This document shows positions 54,764 through 63,967 of a DNA stretch of 64,000 bases, one piece after another. Source of the DNA: Desulfobacterales bacterium (GTDB lineage Bacteria; Desulfobacterota; Desulfobacteria; Desulfobacterales; Desulfosalsimonadaceae). Positions within the stretch are counted from its first letter, which is position 1. Every line of letters begins with the position of its first letter. The notes beneath the pieces are model-generated. The model was not told where the DNA came from. It saw nothing but the letters and a program-made list of their open reading frames with translations, and made no database searches. The position numbers were made by a program, and so were the translations under genes. The stretch spans positions 1 to 64,000 of the forward strand of contig JAGXKN010000017.1 of NCBI GenBank assembly GCA_018335195.1, in the 5' to 3' direction.

Positions 54764-56347
54764 ATGTCCGAATCCGTTTTCAGCCCGGATCCGCAGCGAC
54801 GATATCCTGTTTGCCTTGCAATTCTGCCGGATCTGAAAAGCAGTATGCCAAAAGAGGTCCTGCTGTCCGAGTTTCTGCAAACCTCTGCCGATCATGACGT
54901 TTTTCCTCCGTATCTTGTTGACCTGGCAAGGATAGAGGAGTGCAGGTATGCCCTGATAAATTCCCCGCCGTGTTTTCCGGAAAGCGTGCCGGCACGAAGG
55001 GTCAATCCGGCCCTTGACCTGCTTACCGTAAACTGGTCCAACCTGCCGGAATTCATCAATGATCACAGTGTTGTTCCCGCGCCCGGCACGGCGTATGTAC
55101 TTGTCTGGATCCCGCCCGGGTCCCGGGATGTCAGGATTTGCAGCGCAGACGCGGATGATCTGCTGGCTCTTAAAATCGTGGCCGAGGGCACGGATCCTGC
55201 CAGGGCTGCGGCCGAAGGCGGCATTTCAGTCGGCGCCATCGAGAATCTGCTTTTCCGCAGCCAGCAGCGCGGCCTGATCCTGGCTCCGGATACCCTGATA
55301 CGGCGTCCCCGCCGATTTCCCGCAGGGCAGATAAGCAATCCGGATTTTTTTTCCTCGGAAACCTTTACGCTGCAATGGCACCTTACCCAGGCATGTGATC
55401 TTAACTGTCGTCACTGTTACGACAGAACCGAAAGAAAAGCCATGACACTGCAGCAGGCGCTGGGGGTTCTGGATACGTTCCTTGATTTCTGCAGCCGGCA
55501 TCGCGTGTTCGGGCACGTGTCTTTTTCCGGTGGCAACCCAATGCTTTACCCGCATTTTGACAGGATTTACAGGGAGGCTGCAGACCGTGGTTTTATGACC
55601 GCGGTGCTCGGCAATCCCATGCCCACCCGGCGGATTGATAAAATGATGGCGGTTCAGAAACCCGGATTCTACCAGGTCAGCCTCGAAGGGACGAAAGCGC
55701 ACAACGATTACATCCGTGGCCCGGGGCACTATGATCGCACGATGGATTTTCTGAAACAACTTGGTGATCTCGGGGTCTGCCGCATGGTGATGCTCACCCT
55801 GACCCGGCACAATATGGACCAGGTACTGGAACTGGCGCAATCTTTGAAGAGACATGCCGAGTTGTTCACTTTCAACCGCCTGGCAAGCGTGGGGCAGGGG
55901 GCGCAGCTCTCAGCCGCCCCTCCGGAATCGTTTCCGGGTTTTCTGAGTGCGTACATGGAAGCAGCAAAGTCCAATCCCGTTATGGCTTATAAGGACAACC
56001 TGTTTAATCTTTTGAAATGGCAAAAAGATATTTCGGTGGGCGGAGGCTGCACAGGCCACGGCTGCGGAGCGGCATTCAACTTCGTATCAGTGCTGCCTGA
56101 CGGAGAAGTGCATGCCTGCAGGAAATTTCCTTCATGGATCGGCAATATTTACGAGCAGTCCTTAAACGATATATACCACGGCTTTTATGCCGGAAAATAC
56201 AGGGGCGGGTCGAGCGCCTGCAACGAATGTCCGGTCCGCCCGGTCTGCGGTGGATGCCTTGCAGTGAGCTATGGGTACGGCCTTGACATCTTCAATGAGA
56301 AGGATCCTTATTGTTTCTTGGAAAATCCGAAAGGCGGGACGTTTTAA
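54764..56347 (+). CDS. sbtM: SbtM-like radical SAM/SPASM maturase
   Basis: 527 aa. About 200 N-terminal residues precede the radical SAM motif CDLNCRHC (near 211-218) and FSGGNPM. The C-terminal SPASM region has GGGCTGHGCG, VHACRKF and the cluster ACNECPVRPVCGGC followed by DPYCF. This is the architecture of peptide-modifying maturases that form thio- or selenoether/oxazole-type links. Its partner is the selenopeptide gene 143 bp upstream. ATG has GGAG just before it. The identification as SbtM rests on memory of the family and the paired precursor. Confidence 0.85.
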   Translation: MSESVFSPDPQRRYPVCLAILPDLKSSMPKEVLLSEFLQTSADHDVFPPYLVDLARIEECRYALINSPPCFPESVPARRVNPALDLLTVNWSNLPEFINDHSVVPAPGTAYVLVWIPPGSRDVRICSADADDLLALKIVAEGTDPARAAAEGGISVGAIENLLFRSQQRGLILAPDTLIRRPRRFPAGQISNPDFFSSETFTLQWHLTQACDLNCRHCYDRTERKAMTLQQALGVLDTFLDFCSRHRVFGHVSFSGGNPMLYPHFDRIYREAADRGFMTAVLGNPMPTRRIDKMMAVQKPGFYQVSLEGTKAHNDYIRGPGHYDRTMDFLKQLGDLGVCRMVMLTLTRHNMDQVLELAQSLKRHAELFTFNRLASVGQGAQLSAAPPESFPGFLSAYMEAAKSNPVMAYKDNLFNLLKWQKDISVGGGCTGHGCGAAFNFVSVLPDGEVHACRKFPSWIGNIYEQSLNDIYHGFYAGKYRGGSSACNECPVRPVCGGCLAVSYGYGLDIFNEKDPYCFLENPKGGTF

Positions 56348-56449
56348 CCGCCCGGTTTCGGGCGAATTTTGCGAACCGCCTTGCGGAAGAAATTTTATGG
56401 CTCACTGGAGTCGCTCCAGACTGCCCGGGAGGTCCTTGACTTTTGCAGT

Positions 56450-56803
56450 TCACACAGCCACGTATACACCCCGCTTTTTCCGCTTGATTTTGCCCTCTTT
56501 ATTTAACCGAAACACAATATTTCTCAGTTTCTTATCGTCATAATCCGTCCGGGCCTTGATATCAGCGAAGCTGGCGCCATCCCCGATATCCTTGATTACA
56601 TTGAGCACCACTTCAGCCGCTGATTTGCCCTTTGTTGTTTTGGAGACAGATTTTTTGGTCACAGACTTCTTTGGCAGGCCTTTTTTCAGCGCATCAATTT
56701 TACGTTCAAGGCGAGTGATATCTTTTTTCGTGGCGATATCATATTTCTGCAAAAAGAACTTGATCATTGCGTCAAAACTGGGTTTGTGCTGTCTTTGTGC
56801 CAT
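56450..56803 (-). CDS. Coiled-coil and winged-helix DNA-binding protein
   Basis: 117 aa. An N-terminal helix (DITRLERKIDALKKGL) is followed by a Lys/Ser/Thr-rich linker and a C-terminal winged-helix-like part (EVVLNVIKDIGDGASFADI; KKLRNIVFRLNKEGKIKR). Likely nucleoid-associated or regulatory; I recognise no named family. GGGAGC precedes the ATG. It is on the strand opposite sbtM. Confidence 0.65.
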   Translation of the reverse strand: MAQRQHKPSFDAMIKFFLQKYDIATKKDITRLERKIDALKKGLPKKSVTKKSVSKTTKGKSAAEVVLNVIKDIGDGASFADIKARTDYDDKKLRNIVFRLNKEGKIKRKKRGVYVAV

Positions 56804-57093
56804 GGTATGCTCCCATTATCCTTGTTGTGAATAAAAGACATAGAGATTATAACGTTTTTCTTAATTACTCTTATAATAGTAATGTTTTGGAAAGTGTCAA
56901 CGAATGCTTATAAATCAATTCTTTTTTTTTAAGTTAATGTTGTTTCGCTAACACCTAATGATCTGAATGGTTGGCATGCCAATCTTTTCCGGGTTGATCG
57001 AAGAAAATGTTTCATATCAGCGCATGACAGAACATAATATTCCCTCATAGCTGTCTGCCTCGCCAAACCCGATTTTCAAAATTCAGGAAATTT

Positions 57094-57162
57094 TCAGGAA
57101 GTCGGATTTGAACCGGCCCGGACGGTGCCCGGTACCCCTCAAGATAGCGTGTCTGCCAAATA
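57094..57162 (-). pseudogene. tRNA-Leu(GAG)-like remnant
   Basis: Minus-strand sequence contains a D-loop-like GGCAGACACGCTATC, an anticodon-loop-like TTGAGGG, a variable-arm-like piece and the T-arm CGGTTCAAATCCG, followed by an acceptor-like TTCCTGA. The 5' acceptor half is not recognisable and the anticodon stem (CTATC/GTACC) does not pair, so it is not a functional tRNA. It may be a decayed gene or attachment-site scar. The rest of the 56835-57333 gap holds nothing I can name. Confidence 0.4.
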
Positions 57163-57333
57163 TAAATCGAGTTCCAATAAGAGGGATTGAAGAAGTTTCC
57201 GGGAGTTATCAGTTACAGAAATTTTTTGAAGAGCAGGGCGGATAGTTGAGTTACAGACGTTACGCCTTTGGCTTGGTGCTATGGGAGCCAGCGCTTCTGT
57301 TTCCGATATATTTGTGTTTCTGTGCGCTTGTCT

Positions 57334-57753
57334 TTATTTTGGGTTGTTTATCGAGAGGTTCGGTTTTTTGTTTCGGTCAGAATGCTTGCAGCGATAATAC
57401 GCTTTTACAAAGGCAACAATAGTATCTCTCTGTTCTTTTTCAGGTCCGATAAATTCAATCCCGCTCAGATAAATTCCGATCCTGCTTGATTGCCGGGTAT
57501 TTGCCACCCTGCCTTTGACTTTTAATTTCTTCCCATCCAGGTTAAGCGTGATCAGCAGGACGGATGAACCATTTAACGGTTTTTCGGTTTTTAGCAGAGC
57601 CCCGCTCAGGCTCAGGTTCAATGTTTTGCCTTTGCCCTGATCTATTATTTCCTCGTTTCCATCAAACAGGATATAGCTTACAGTGTTCTCGGTCTTTATC
57701 CTGGGATGTTTACGCCTTTCCATAATTTTGGAGGCAGTTTGTTGGTTGTCCAT
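57334..57753 (-). CDS. PilZ domain protein
   Basis: 139 aa. ERRKHPRIKTE provides the RxxxR motif, and LNLSLSGALLKTEKPL a DxSxxG-like loop (N-L-S-L-S-G), followed by VKGRVANTRQ and GIEFIGPEKEQRDTI. It is a cyclic di-GMP receptor candidate. The neighbouring diguanylate cyclase gene, 132 bp upstream on the same strand, is a likely partner. Confidence 0.88.
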   Translation of the reverse strand: MDNQQTASKIMERRKHPRIKTENTVSYILFDGNEEIIDQGKGKTLNLSLSGALLKTEKPLNGSSVLLITLNLDGKKLKVKGRVANTRQSSRIGIYLSGIEFIGPEKEQRDTIVAFVKAYYRCKHSDRNKKPNLSINNPK

Positions 57754-57885
57754 TTGGTCGCCCTTTTATATGAGAGAAGAGTTCACGAAGACTTTTAATG
57801 CACCTTGTATCATTGAATTTTCATGCATGTCAATCCCGGATAAGCAGAAAAGTTGAATAATATCACTGGATTTTCGCTTGATCTG

Positions 57886-59577
57886 TCAAGTCTTTGATTG
57901 GGCTTGTTTCGCCTTTTCAATGTACATGTTGTCATCGGCGATCTTGAACAGGGCTTTGGTGTCCACAGGAGGTGCACTTCTTGTTGCCGTACCGATAGCT
58001 ATGGATAAATTTGGTTCCATCTTTTGAGAATTAGATCTTTTCGTGACTTCTTTGATTCTCTCCACACATGCTTCGATTACCTCGTCACTGCACCGGGGGA
58101 GAAGCACAGCGAATTCATCGCCTCCGATGCGGGCGATGATATCACTGGCACGAAAAGATTGCCGTAAGATATCGGCGGCCTTTTGAATCAATTCATCTCC
58201 CTTCTGATGTCCCATCGTGTCGTTGACGCGTTTCAATTTGTTTATATCACAAACAATGATCCCTATGGGAAGATGCCGGCTTTTTCCCAGGCGTTCCATT
58301 TCTTCTTCAAAATAGGCGCGGTTGTATACCCCGGTTAAGGCGTCATGAAAGCTCAGGTACTTGAGTTTGTCTTCCGTGATTTTCCATTCGGAAAGGTCCC
58401 GGAGAATACTCAAACTGCCAAGTTTTTGTTTTTTTTCATCATACAGCAGGCTCATGGAAACCGCACAAGGGATTGAAGACCCGTCTTTACCCTTGAAGTT
58501 GATTTCGTAATTCTGAACAGTTCCCTGCTTTCTGAGCAGATTTGATATCTTCTCCCTTGCTTTGCTGTCGGTGTAAAAATCAAAGGCTTTTTTGCCTTTC
58601 ATTTCCTCGAAATCGTATCCAAACATTTCTGCCGCATTGTTGTTCCAGCGCGTAAACCGGCCATGTTCATCCACAATAGCGATTGCATCCGGGGAGTTTT
58701 CGAAAATATTATCCAGAAAATTTCTTTCGAGTTTGTATTTTTCTTTTTCTTCCTGCAGATTGCGCTCTGCCTGTTTTTGCCGGGTGACATCCAACAACAT
58801 GACAACGAGTGTATACATCGGGGCCTCTTGTGGATCATCTTCAGAATAGGGAAGGATTTTAACTGAAACCACTTTATTATTGAGTTCCAGGATTTCATCC
58901 AAAACCGGCCCTTCCCAGGCCTTGCCGACCCCGGAAATCTTTTGTCGAATCCGGGCTTGGGTTTCATTTTCAAAAAGCTTTGTGAAATCAGTCGACAGCA
59001 GGTTTTCCTCAGCTATACCAATAATTGAAATTGCTGCCGGGTTCGCATAGGTAATTTTTGCATCGTGAGTCAGTTCCACCAGGCCTTCAGACATGTTGTT
59101 AGATGTCATCTCATTGTGTTTCTTAGAGGCAAGCAGCTCCTTGGTGATTTGTCTTGCAAACAGGTTGTTCCCGCCGACGGTTTCGCCCTGCAGGTGATCC
59201 AAGCGTCCGGCTTCCACATGTTTGATTATATAATCGACGTGCCATGCAAGCCTGTCAAAAGGGCCTTTGGCAAGGATGAGATCGGCTCCCAAGTCTTCGG
59301 GAGAGTGTTTTTCCCCCTCTTCTACGGCAATCCCGGAAAGTATAACAATAAAACATTGATGCAGATCTTTGCGGCTGCGAATGACTTGGCAAAGCTTTTT
59401 CCCGTCAATGTTGGGCATCACAAGATCAACAAAAATGACATCCGGGGTATAGGATTCCAGTAATTGTAGAGTGGAAAGCCCGTCTTTGGCGGTAATGATC
59501 TCGTGTCCTCTTTTTGTGATCAAATCGGACATGAATTTGCGAACCACCGGATGATTATCTGCCACCAGTATTTGCAT
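57886..59577 (-). CDS. Response-regulator diguanylate cyclase (REC-PAS-PAS-GGDEF)
   Basis: 563 aa. An N-terminal receiver domain has the phosphoacceptor Asp51 in VIFVDLVMP. Two PAS domains follow (about 160-275 and 290-405), then GGDEF at residues 485-489 in RIGGDEFAVLL. An inhibitory-site motif RASD lies five residues before it, so both synthesis and feedback inhibition by c-di-GMP are intact. ATG 59577 is preferred to TTG 59580 and has GAGGAT upstream. No membrane helices; it is a cytoplasmic sensor. Confidence 0.92.
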   Translation of the reverse strand: MQILVADNHPVVRKFMSDLITKRGHEIITAKDGLSTLQLLESYTPDVIFVDLVMPNIDGKKLCQVIRSRKDLHQCFIVILSGIAVEEGEKHSPEDLGADLILAKGPFDRLAWHVDYIIKHVEAGRLDHLQGETVGGNNLFARQITKELLASKKHNEMTSNNMSEGLVELTHDAKITYANPAAISIIGIAEENLLSTDFTKLFENETQARIRQKISGVGKAWEGPVLDEILELNNKVVSVKILPYSEDDPQEAPMYTLVVMLLDVTRQKQAERNLQEEKEKYKLERNFLDNIFENSPDAIAIVDEHGRFTRWNNNAAEMFGYDFEEMKGKKAFDFYTDSKAREKISNLLRKQGTVQNYEINFKGKDGSSIPCAVSMSLLYDEKKQKLGSLSILRDLSEWKITEDKLKYLSFHDALTGVYNRAYFEEEMERLGKSRHLPIGIIVCDINKLKRVNDTMGHQKGDELIQKAADILRQSFRASDIIARIGGDEFAVLLPRCSDEVIEACVERIKEVTKRSNSQKMEPNLSIAIGTATRSAPPVDTKALFKIADDNMYIEKAKQAQSKT

Positions 59578-59660
59578 CAATCTTAAATCCTCGGGGTTGC
59601 GGAATTGAGTACAACCGGTTCATAAAGGAGTGTAACGCGTATTTTCTGATCGGATGGCCA

Positions 59661-60961
59661 ATGCAATTAATAAGGATCAAAATAGTTCATCGATTAACGC
59701 ATTTCAACCCTGCCATCAAGTTTATTCGTTTTTCCGATCTGTTTAATGCCAAGTTTTCGTTGTATATGACAGATGCAGCGCCCGAACAATTTGCGGCGTT
59801 TCACGTAACTATTGACGAGGTCTGGGTACATCGGGCTGAAACCGGCGAGGCGGCGGAAGATGTCAATGGCGGAAGCGGGGTGCCGCCCGGGGGCCCGGAA
59901 ACCGACGGCGGGTGGGAACGGGTTGCCTCCCCGGAGCGGACATATAACCTGCTCTCGCTGGTCAACGGAGCGCTGGCCGAACTTGGCACCATGGATCTGC
60001 CGTCCTGAGGCTACCCCCAGATCCGGCTGATGCTCGGAGATGAACCGGACGGCAGCGCAAATATCAGGGGCAATACCCATCCGGATGAAATGCCGAACTA
60101 TGTAATTCTGGAGGATACCAACAATGACCCAACTGAGGATATAGAACCGCTGGAGTTACCGAGCGGATACCAGACCGGGATCAAGCTGGTGCATGAGTTT
60201 ACGCTCGAGGCCTGCATCACCGCGGATCTGGTCCTTGATTTCGACGCGGCCCGGTCCGTGGTGGTGGCCGGACAGAGCGGCAAATACATCCTCAACCCCA
60301 CGATCATGATCATCGACATCGAGGAATTTCTGCTGGTCAGGGGAGTGGTCACCAGCGGGGGAGATCCGCTGCCCGCTGCCCGGGTCAGCGCTCAGGTTTT
60401 TGATGCGGAAGCGCCCGACGGCGAAGATCCGCTCACGGTCGTGACCTCGACCGTAACAGATGAGAACGGGGCCTATCAGATGTACGTGCCCGTTGGGTCT
60501 TACAATATCGTGGCATATAAGCGCCCGGGCGCTGCCTTGGAAAAAGACGATTATTACGGGCCGGCGTGCGGAATAGTCAATGACCGGTTTACGGGTTCCG
60601 TATATGAACAAAACCTTTCACTCGGAATCTTTCAAACCGGCGACATTCTCATTACGGTCTCTTTTCCCGCAAACGGTGAGGAAGATCTGCAGACTGCTTC
60701 AATCAGCGTGAGTGAGGCCTCTGTATGTTCTCAGAGCACTGATTTTATCGAAATCGCTTTGGTTGTCGGCAGCGAAAGCACACCTGATAAGAATATGTTC
60801 GAATATACGCTGAGCGTACTCGGAATACTTGCAGAAGCCGAAAAAGAAGGAACGCCCTATACGGTTGTGGCCGAAAGCGGGGGAGCGTTGATCGAAAAGA
60901 AATCGAAGTGCGGGCAAACCTGAACACGCCGGTTGCATTTGATTTCAGCAGCTCGGAATAG
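59661..60961 (+). pseudogene. Broken DUF4382 plus carboxypeptidase-regulatory-like secreted protein
   Basis: The reading frame matches a DUF4382 domain: SLYMTDAAPEQFAAFHVTI, GWERVASPERTYNLLSLVNG and PQIRLMLGDEP. A beta-sandwich (LLVRGVVTSGGDPLPAARV) and a further domain follow. Damage is visible at three points: no signal peptide or proper N-terminus, an in-frame TGA at 60006-60008 where relatives have Gly, and a one-base slip near 60893, after which another frame completes VRANLNTPVAFDFSSSE to TAG at 60961. No SECIS-like hairpin follows that TGA. Confidence 0.65.
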
Positions 60962-61020
60962 GGCAGCCGTTTTCATGCGGGCGCCGGAGCCATTACGGCC
61001 GGTTTGCACAAAAAATCAGT

Positions 61021-61229
61021 CCTAAATTGAGCGTTTCAAATTTTTACACGGATCAATATTTTATATTTTTTTAAGGCATTAAGTCATTTTCAGGTGTTCA
61101 AATTTGAAACCCTCCGGGATTTTCAATTTTGCCGTATGTACTGCGTCAGATGCAGTCTCGCATAGTCCACTATAGCTTGTCTGCATCTTCCTTGTATATC
61201 CGGCAAACTTGAAAATCGCTCAATTTAGG
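61021..61229. mobile_element. 209-bp MITE with inverted repeats and TCAGT target duplication
   Basis: CCTAAATTGAGCG (61021-61033) and CGCTCAATTTAGG (61217-61229) are perfect 13-bp terminal inverted repeats, and similarity extends inward for 23-25 bp (TTTCAAATTT vs AAACTTGAAA). TCAGT is duplicated directly outside both ends (61016-61020 and 61230-61234). No coding capacity. A non-autonomous element moved by a transposase elsewhere. Confidence 0.9.
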
Positions 61230-62038
61230 TCAGTATTTCACCTTGATGCCGGCCAAGATCAGCTTCCGCCGGATTTCTCTTTCCAGGGCGGCGGCGGTGC
61301 TGGCAGTGGTGCCGTGGTAGAAGCGCGCAATATATTGTCGGATCTTATTGATCGCGCCCATAAAATTCGGACTCCAGGAGATTCTCAGATTGTCGGAGGA
61401 TTCGGTTGATTCCTGTCGGGCGTAGATCCGCCGTTTATCCATGCCGACCGATAGGGTGGCATGGATTCGCTCAAGCGACAGATCGAATCCGGCCCCGAAC
61501 GGATATCCAGCGGGGTTTTTGTCCGCATCCGGCCGGTCAGGCTGAAGAAGCCGCTGGGGCATGATAATCGGGGTTTCCGGCATACAGAGTCGGGACGGCT
61601 GATGCAGAGTGATTCCGGGTTCACCCCGGGGACCTGCGGTTGTATAGTTTTCCGGGAATTGAATGAATTTGTATACTCTTGTATCTTTTTGATAAATAGA
61701 TACGGGTTTGCGGGTCTGTATTTTTCCGGCCGGTCAAAAGCGGTATCCAGTTTTGCCGCAAATCCGGTGATGAGCGGCTGACACATTTTCCCGGGGCCGG
61801 CCGAGAGAAGGCAAGGCATGTCTGCCCGGCAGCCCCTCCAATCCATTAATATTTCCTTGCGATTCAGTTTCTTGACAAAATCGGGGGTGGATCGGACCGA
61901 GGGGGTAGCCAGCGGGGGCGTCGCTAATAATTTGATTTGCTTATGAAATGTGTAATTCGTCCCTGCCGGAAGAAACGCCGGCATCATTGGGTTGAACAGC
62001 AGGACGAAAACGGCAAGGGATAGCAATCGATGTTTCAT
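61230..62038 (-). pseudogene. Frameshifted secreted protein gene
   Basis: The 5' part encodes a signal peptide (RLLSLAVFVLLFNPMMPAF) and about 105 residues; the 3' part, in another frame, ends ...RRKLILAGIKVKY. Adding one A to the A5 run at 61721-61725 joins the two into a single 269-aa open frame. Function unknown; the C-terminal aromatic residue is reminiscent of outer-membrane proteins. The MITE's duplicated TCAGT supplies the stop codon. Either a real inactivating slip or a homopolymer error. Confidence 0.55.
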
Positions 62039-62121
62039 GCCGTAAATAACGCAAAAACCAGTCCAATTCGCTCCTTCCTGTCAGACGGTGGCCTCCCAAT
62101 CCGCCATTTCACCGCACATGG

Positions 62122-63198
62122 TCAAATACAGGCAAATGGGGCCAGGCCCTTTTTCCGGCGCACGGCCTCAAGCAGCCCCACGGTTCCGGTCATCATGTTG
62201 TCTCCCCAGGGCGCGCCCCAGTGAACCGGCAGCCGGCTTTGGGCCATGAGGGCTCGCTTGGGCCCGGTGGCGATGATGGCCTGGATATTGACAAATCCGA
62301 CAGTCTCCCGCAGGTAGGCGCCGTGGCCGCCTTCGGCTAGGATCTGCGCGTGCTGGATCTCTCCGTCGGCCAGCTCCCGGATGAGAGATTCGATACGATT
62401 CAGGCTCACATCCCGGGTGTGGTATTCGACCATCCCGGCCACCTGATCTCCCTGTAATGCCGCCACCACCGTGTGGGAGGTTGCGATATCCAGGACCACA
62501 ACAGGCGTTTTATTGCGCGCACCGGCATCCTGGGCGGCGCCGGCAAGGGCGGCCATGCCGGAGTCCATCACGCAGATCTCCCGGGTATTGAGCCAGCGTG
62601 CGTCCCGGGCGATGCTGTTTAGGCGGTTGAACGCCGTTGGCACCGCCTCGCCTGAAAAGAGCAGATTGGTTGGCACCGGGCTGGCATCTAGCATTTCCCG
62701 AAACAGGTTGTGCCGGAAATCCAAGTGGGACACCCCTTTGGGGGCGGCCCCATGGTCCTGGGCGCACAGGGCCACGGCTTCCAATTGCATGCTGACGCCC
62801 AGTCCATTGAAAATCTGCTCTATGCGTGCAGGTTGAACATCTGCGAGAATAATGGGGGTATGCGTCCCTTCTGAAACGGCTCGGGCCAGTTGCCGGTCAT
62901 TGGCGCAAACCATTCCAAAGCGTTTCACCCGTTCCATGTCATGATGCAGGGTGGCTGCGGCGGCAGGGGAAATGAGCACCTCGCTTTCGGCAGCCCGCTG
63001 CTTCAATGCCTCGGTTACAGGGCCGCCGCCCATCTCCGCCCCTGTCACAGCAAGGGGGCCTCGGCTTTGCTCAATATGCCGGGCAATGTGGCGCACCGGC
63101 GACATGACCACCGCCTTGAAGTGCTCCCCGGATGCTGAGTCCCAGCATAAAATATCCATGGTGCCGGCCCCGATATCGATTGTTAAGTAGCGGCTCAT
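62122..63198 (-). CDS. DUF1786 actin-like ATPase-fold protein
   Basis: 358 aa. YLTIDIGAGTMDIL is the phosphate-1 loop of an ASKHA-fold ATPase, and VVLDIATSHTVVAAL a second such loop. LAEGGHGAYL and TGAEMGGGP also fit DUF1786, a family often mis-labelled as pyruvate-formate-lyase activating. Function unknown. It starts 12 bp after a weak purine-rich site and stands alone. Confidence 0.85.
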   Translation of the reverse strand: MSRYLTIDIGAGTMDILCWDSASGEHFKAVVMSPVRHIARHIEQSRGPLAVTGAEMGGGPVTEALKQRAAESEVLISPAAAATLHHDMERVKRFGMVCANDRQLARAVSEGTHTPIILADVQPARIEQIFNGLGVSMQLEAVALCAQDHGAAPKGVSHLDFRHNLFREMLDASPVPTNLLFSGEAVPTAFNRLNSIARDARWLNTREICVMDSGMAALAGAAQDAGARNKTPVVVLDIATSHTVVAALQGDQVAGMVEYHTRDVSLNRIESLIRELADGEIQHAQILAEGGHGAYLRETVGFVNIQAIIATGPKRALMAQSRLPVHWGAPWGDNMMTGTVGLLEAVRRKKGLAPFACI

Positions 63199-63913
63199 AA
63201 ACAGACTCCTTTTCTGCCGGTATTGGCTGTATTATACGTGGCGGCATAAATAATTGCTTCTATTGAATAACAACCACGAAGATCGCGAGGATCCCGAAGG
63301 TTTTCAATTTTAAAGCGATGTTTCTTCGGGCGCTTCGTGAACTCCGCAGTGATAAATACTTTTCAAAAAACGATTTATGCGAAAAAAAGAATCACGCTTT
63401 GTATAAAAACAATGGTCCTGTTGCAGATGGTCTGTAGCGCGTTTATAACAGCCGCTGGCTTTTAATTCCGGCTGATATAGCAGTTGGCCCATATTTGTGC
63501 TGGATTTTCCGGATATAAGTCTTCAGCCCTGGCAATACTGCTGAAGTTTTTGCGTATCCACTTGCGAAGAGCCTTGACAAGGGCGAGGTCATGAAAGCGG
63601 ATGACCTCCCCGAGGCTGTTCAGGTCCTGTTGTATACGGCAGTACATATACATGCCAACCTAGCTCATTTATGCAATTACGGCATGATAAGGGTAAGCCG
63701 TAAAAGCGCTCTGAAGGCTGGTTTCTGACATCCGGGCAATTGTTGTCTCCGGCCGGATACATACTGCCTAATGTCCTTTATTTAATCACTTTTTATTCAA
63801 AAAACAATTGAAGATCATAAGCTTCCGTTTCAGCCGGATTCCCGGGTCCGCATCCGGGGCGAAACCGTGCCCGCCAGCGCGGCCCGGGGCAATCAATATG
63901 CTGTGGCCAACAA
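63199..63913. other. Region without a recognised gene
   Basis: Two small minus-strand open frames (63310-63492, 60 aa; 63462-63653, 63 aa) overlap and have no clear ribosome-binding sites. The second contains VKALRKWIRKNFSSIARA but I recognise no family. They could be pieces of a frameshifted gene. Confidence 0.35.
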
Positions 63914-63967
63914 AAAAGCCCCAAGGATGCGGCCGGGGGGAACCCGCGGCACATTCATGGGGCTTTT
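63914..63967. terminator. Terminator-like hairpin
   Basis: AAAAGCCCCA (63914-63923) and TGGGGCTTTT (63958-63967) pair perfectly, with a GC-rich inner part. T- or A-rich sequence flanks both sides, so it may end transcripts from either direction at the window edge. Confidence 0.7.

Noticed and set aside
57094..57162. Functional tRNA-Leu gene
   Set aside because: Anticodon stem does not pair and no 5' acceptor strand matching the 3' end is present, so only a remnant can be supported.
60006..60008. TGA in the DUF4382 gene as a selenocysteine codon
   Set aside because: The position is normally Gly, no SECIS-like hairpin follows at the usual distance, and the gene has two other defects (missing N-terminus, frameshift).
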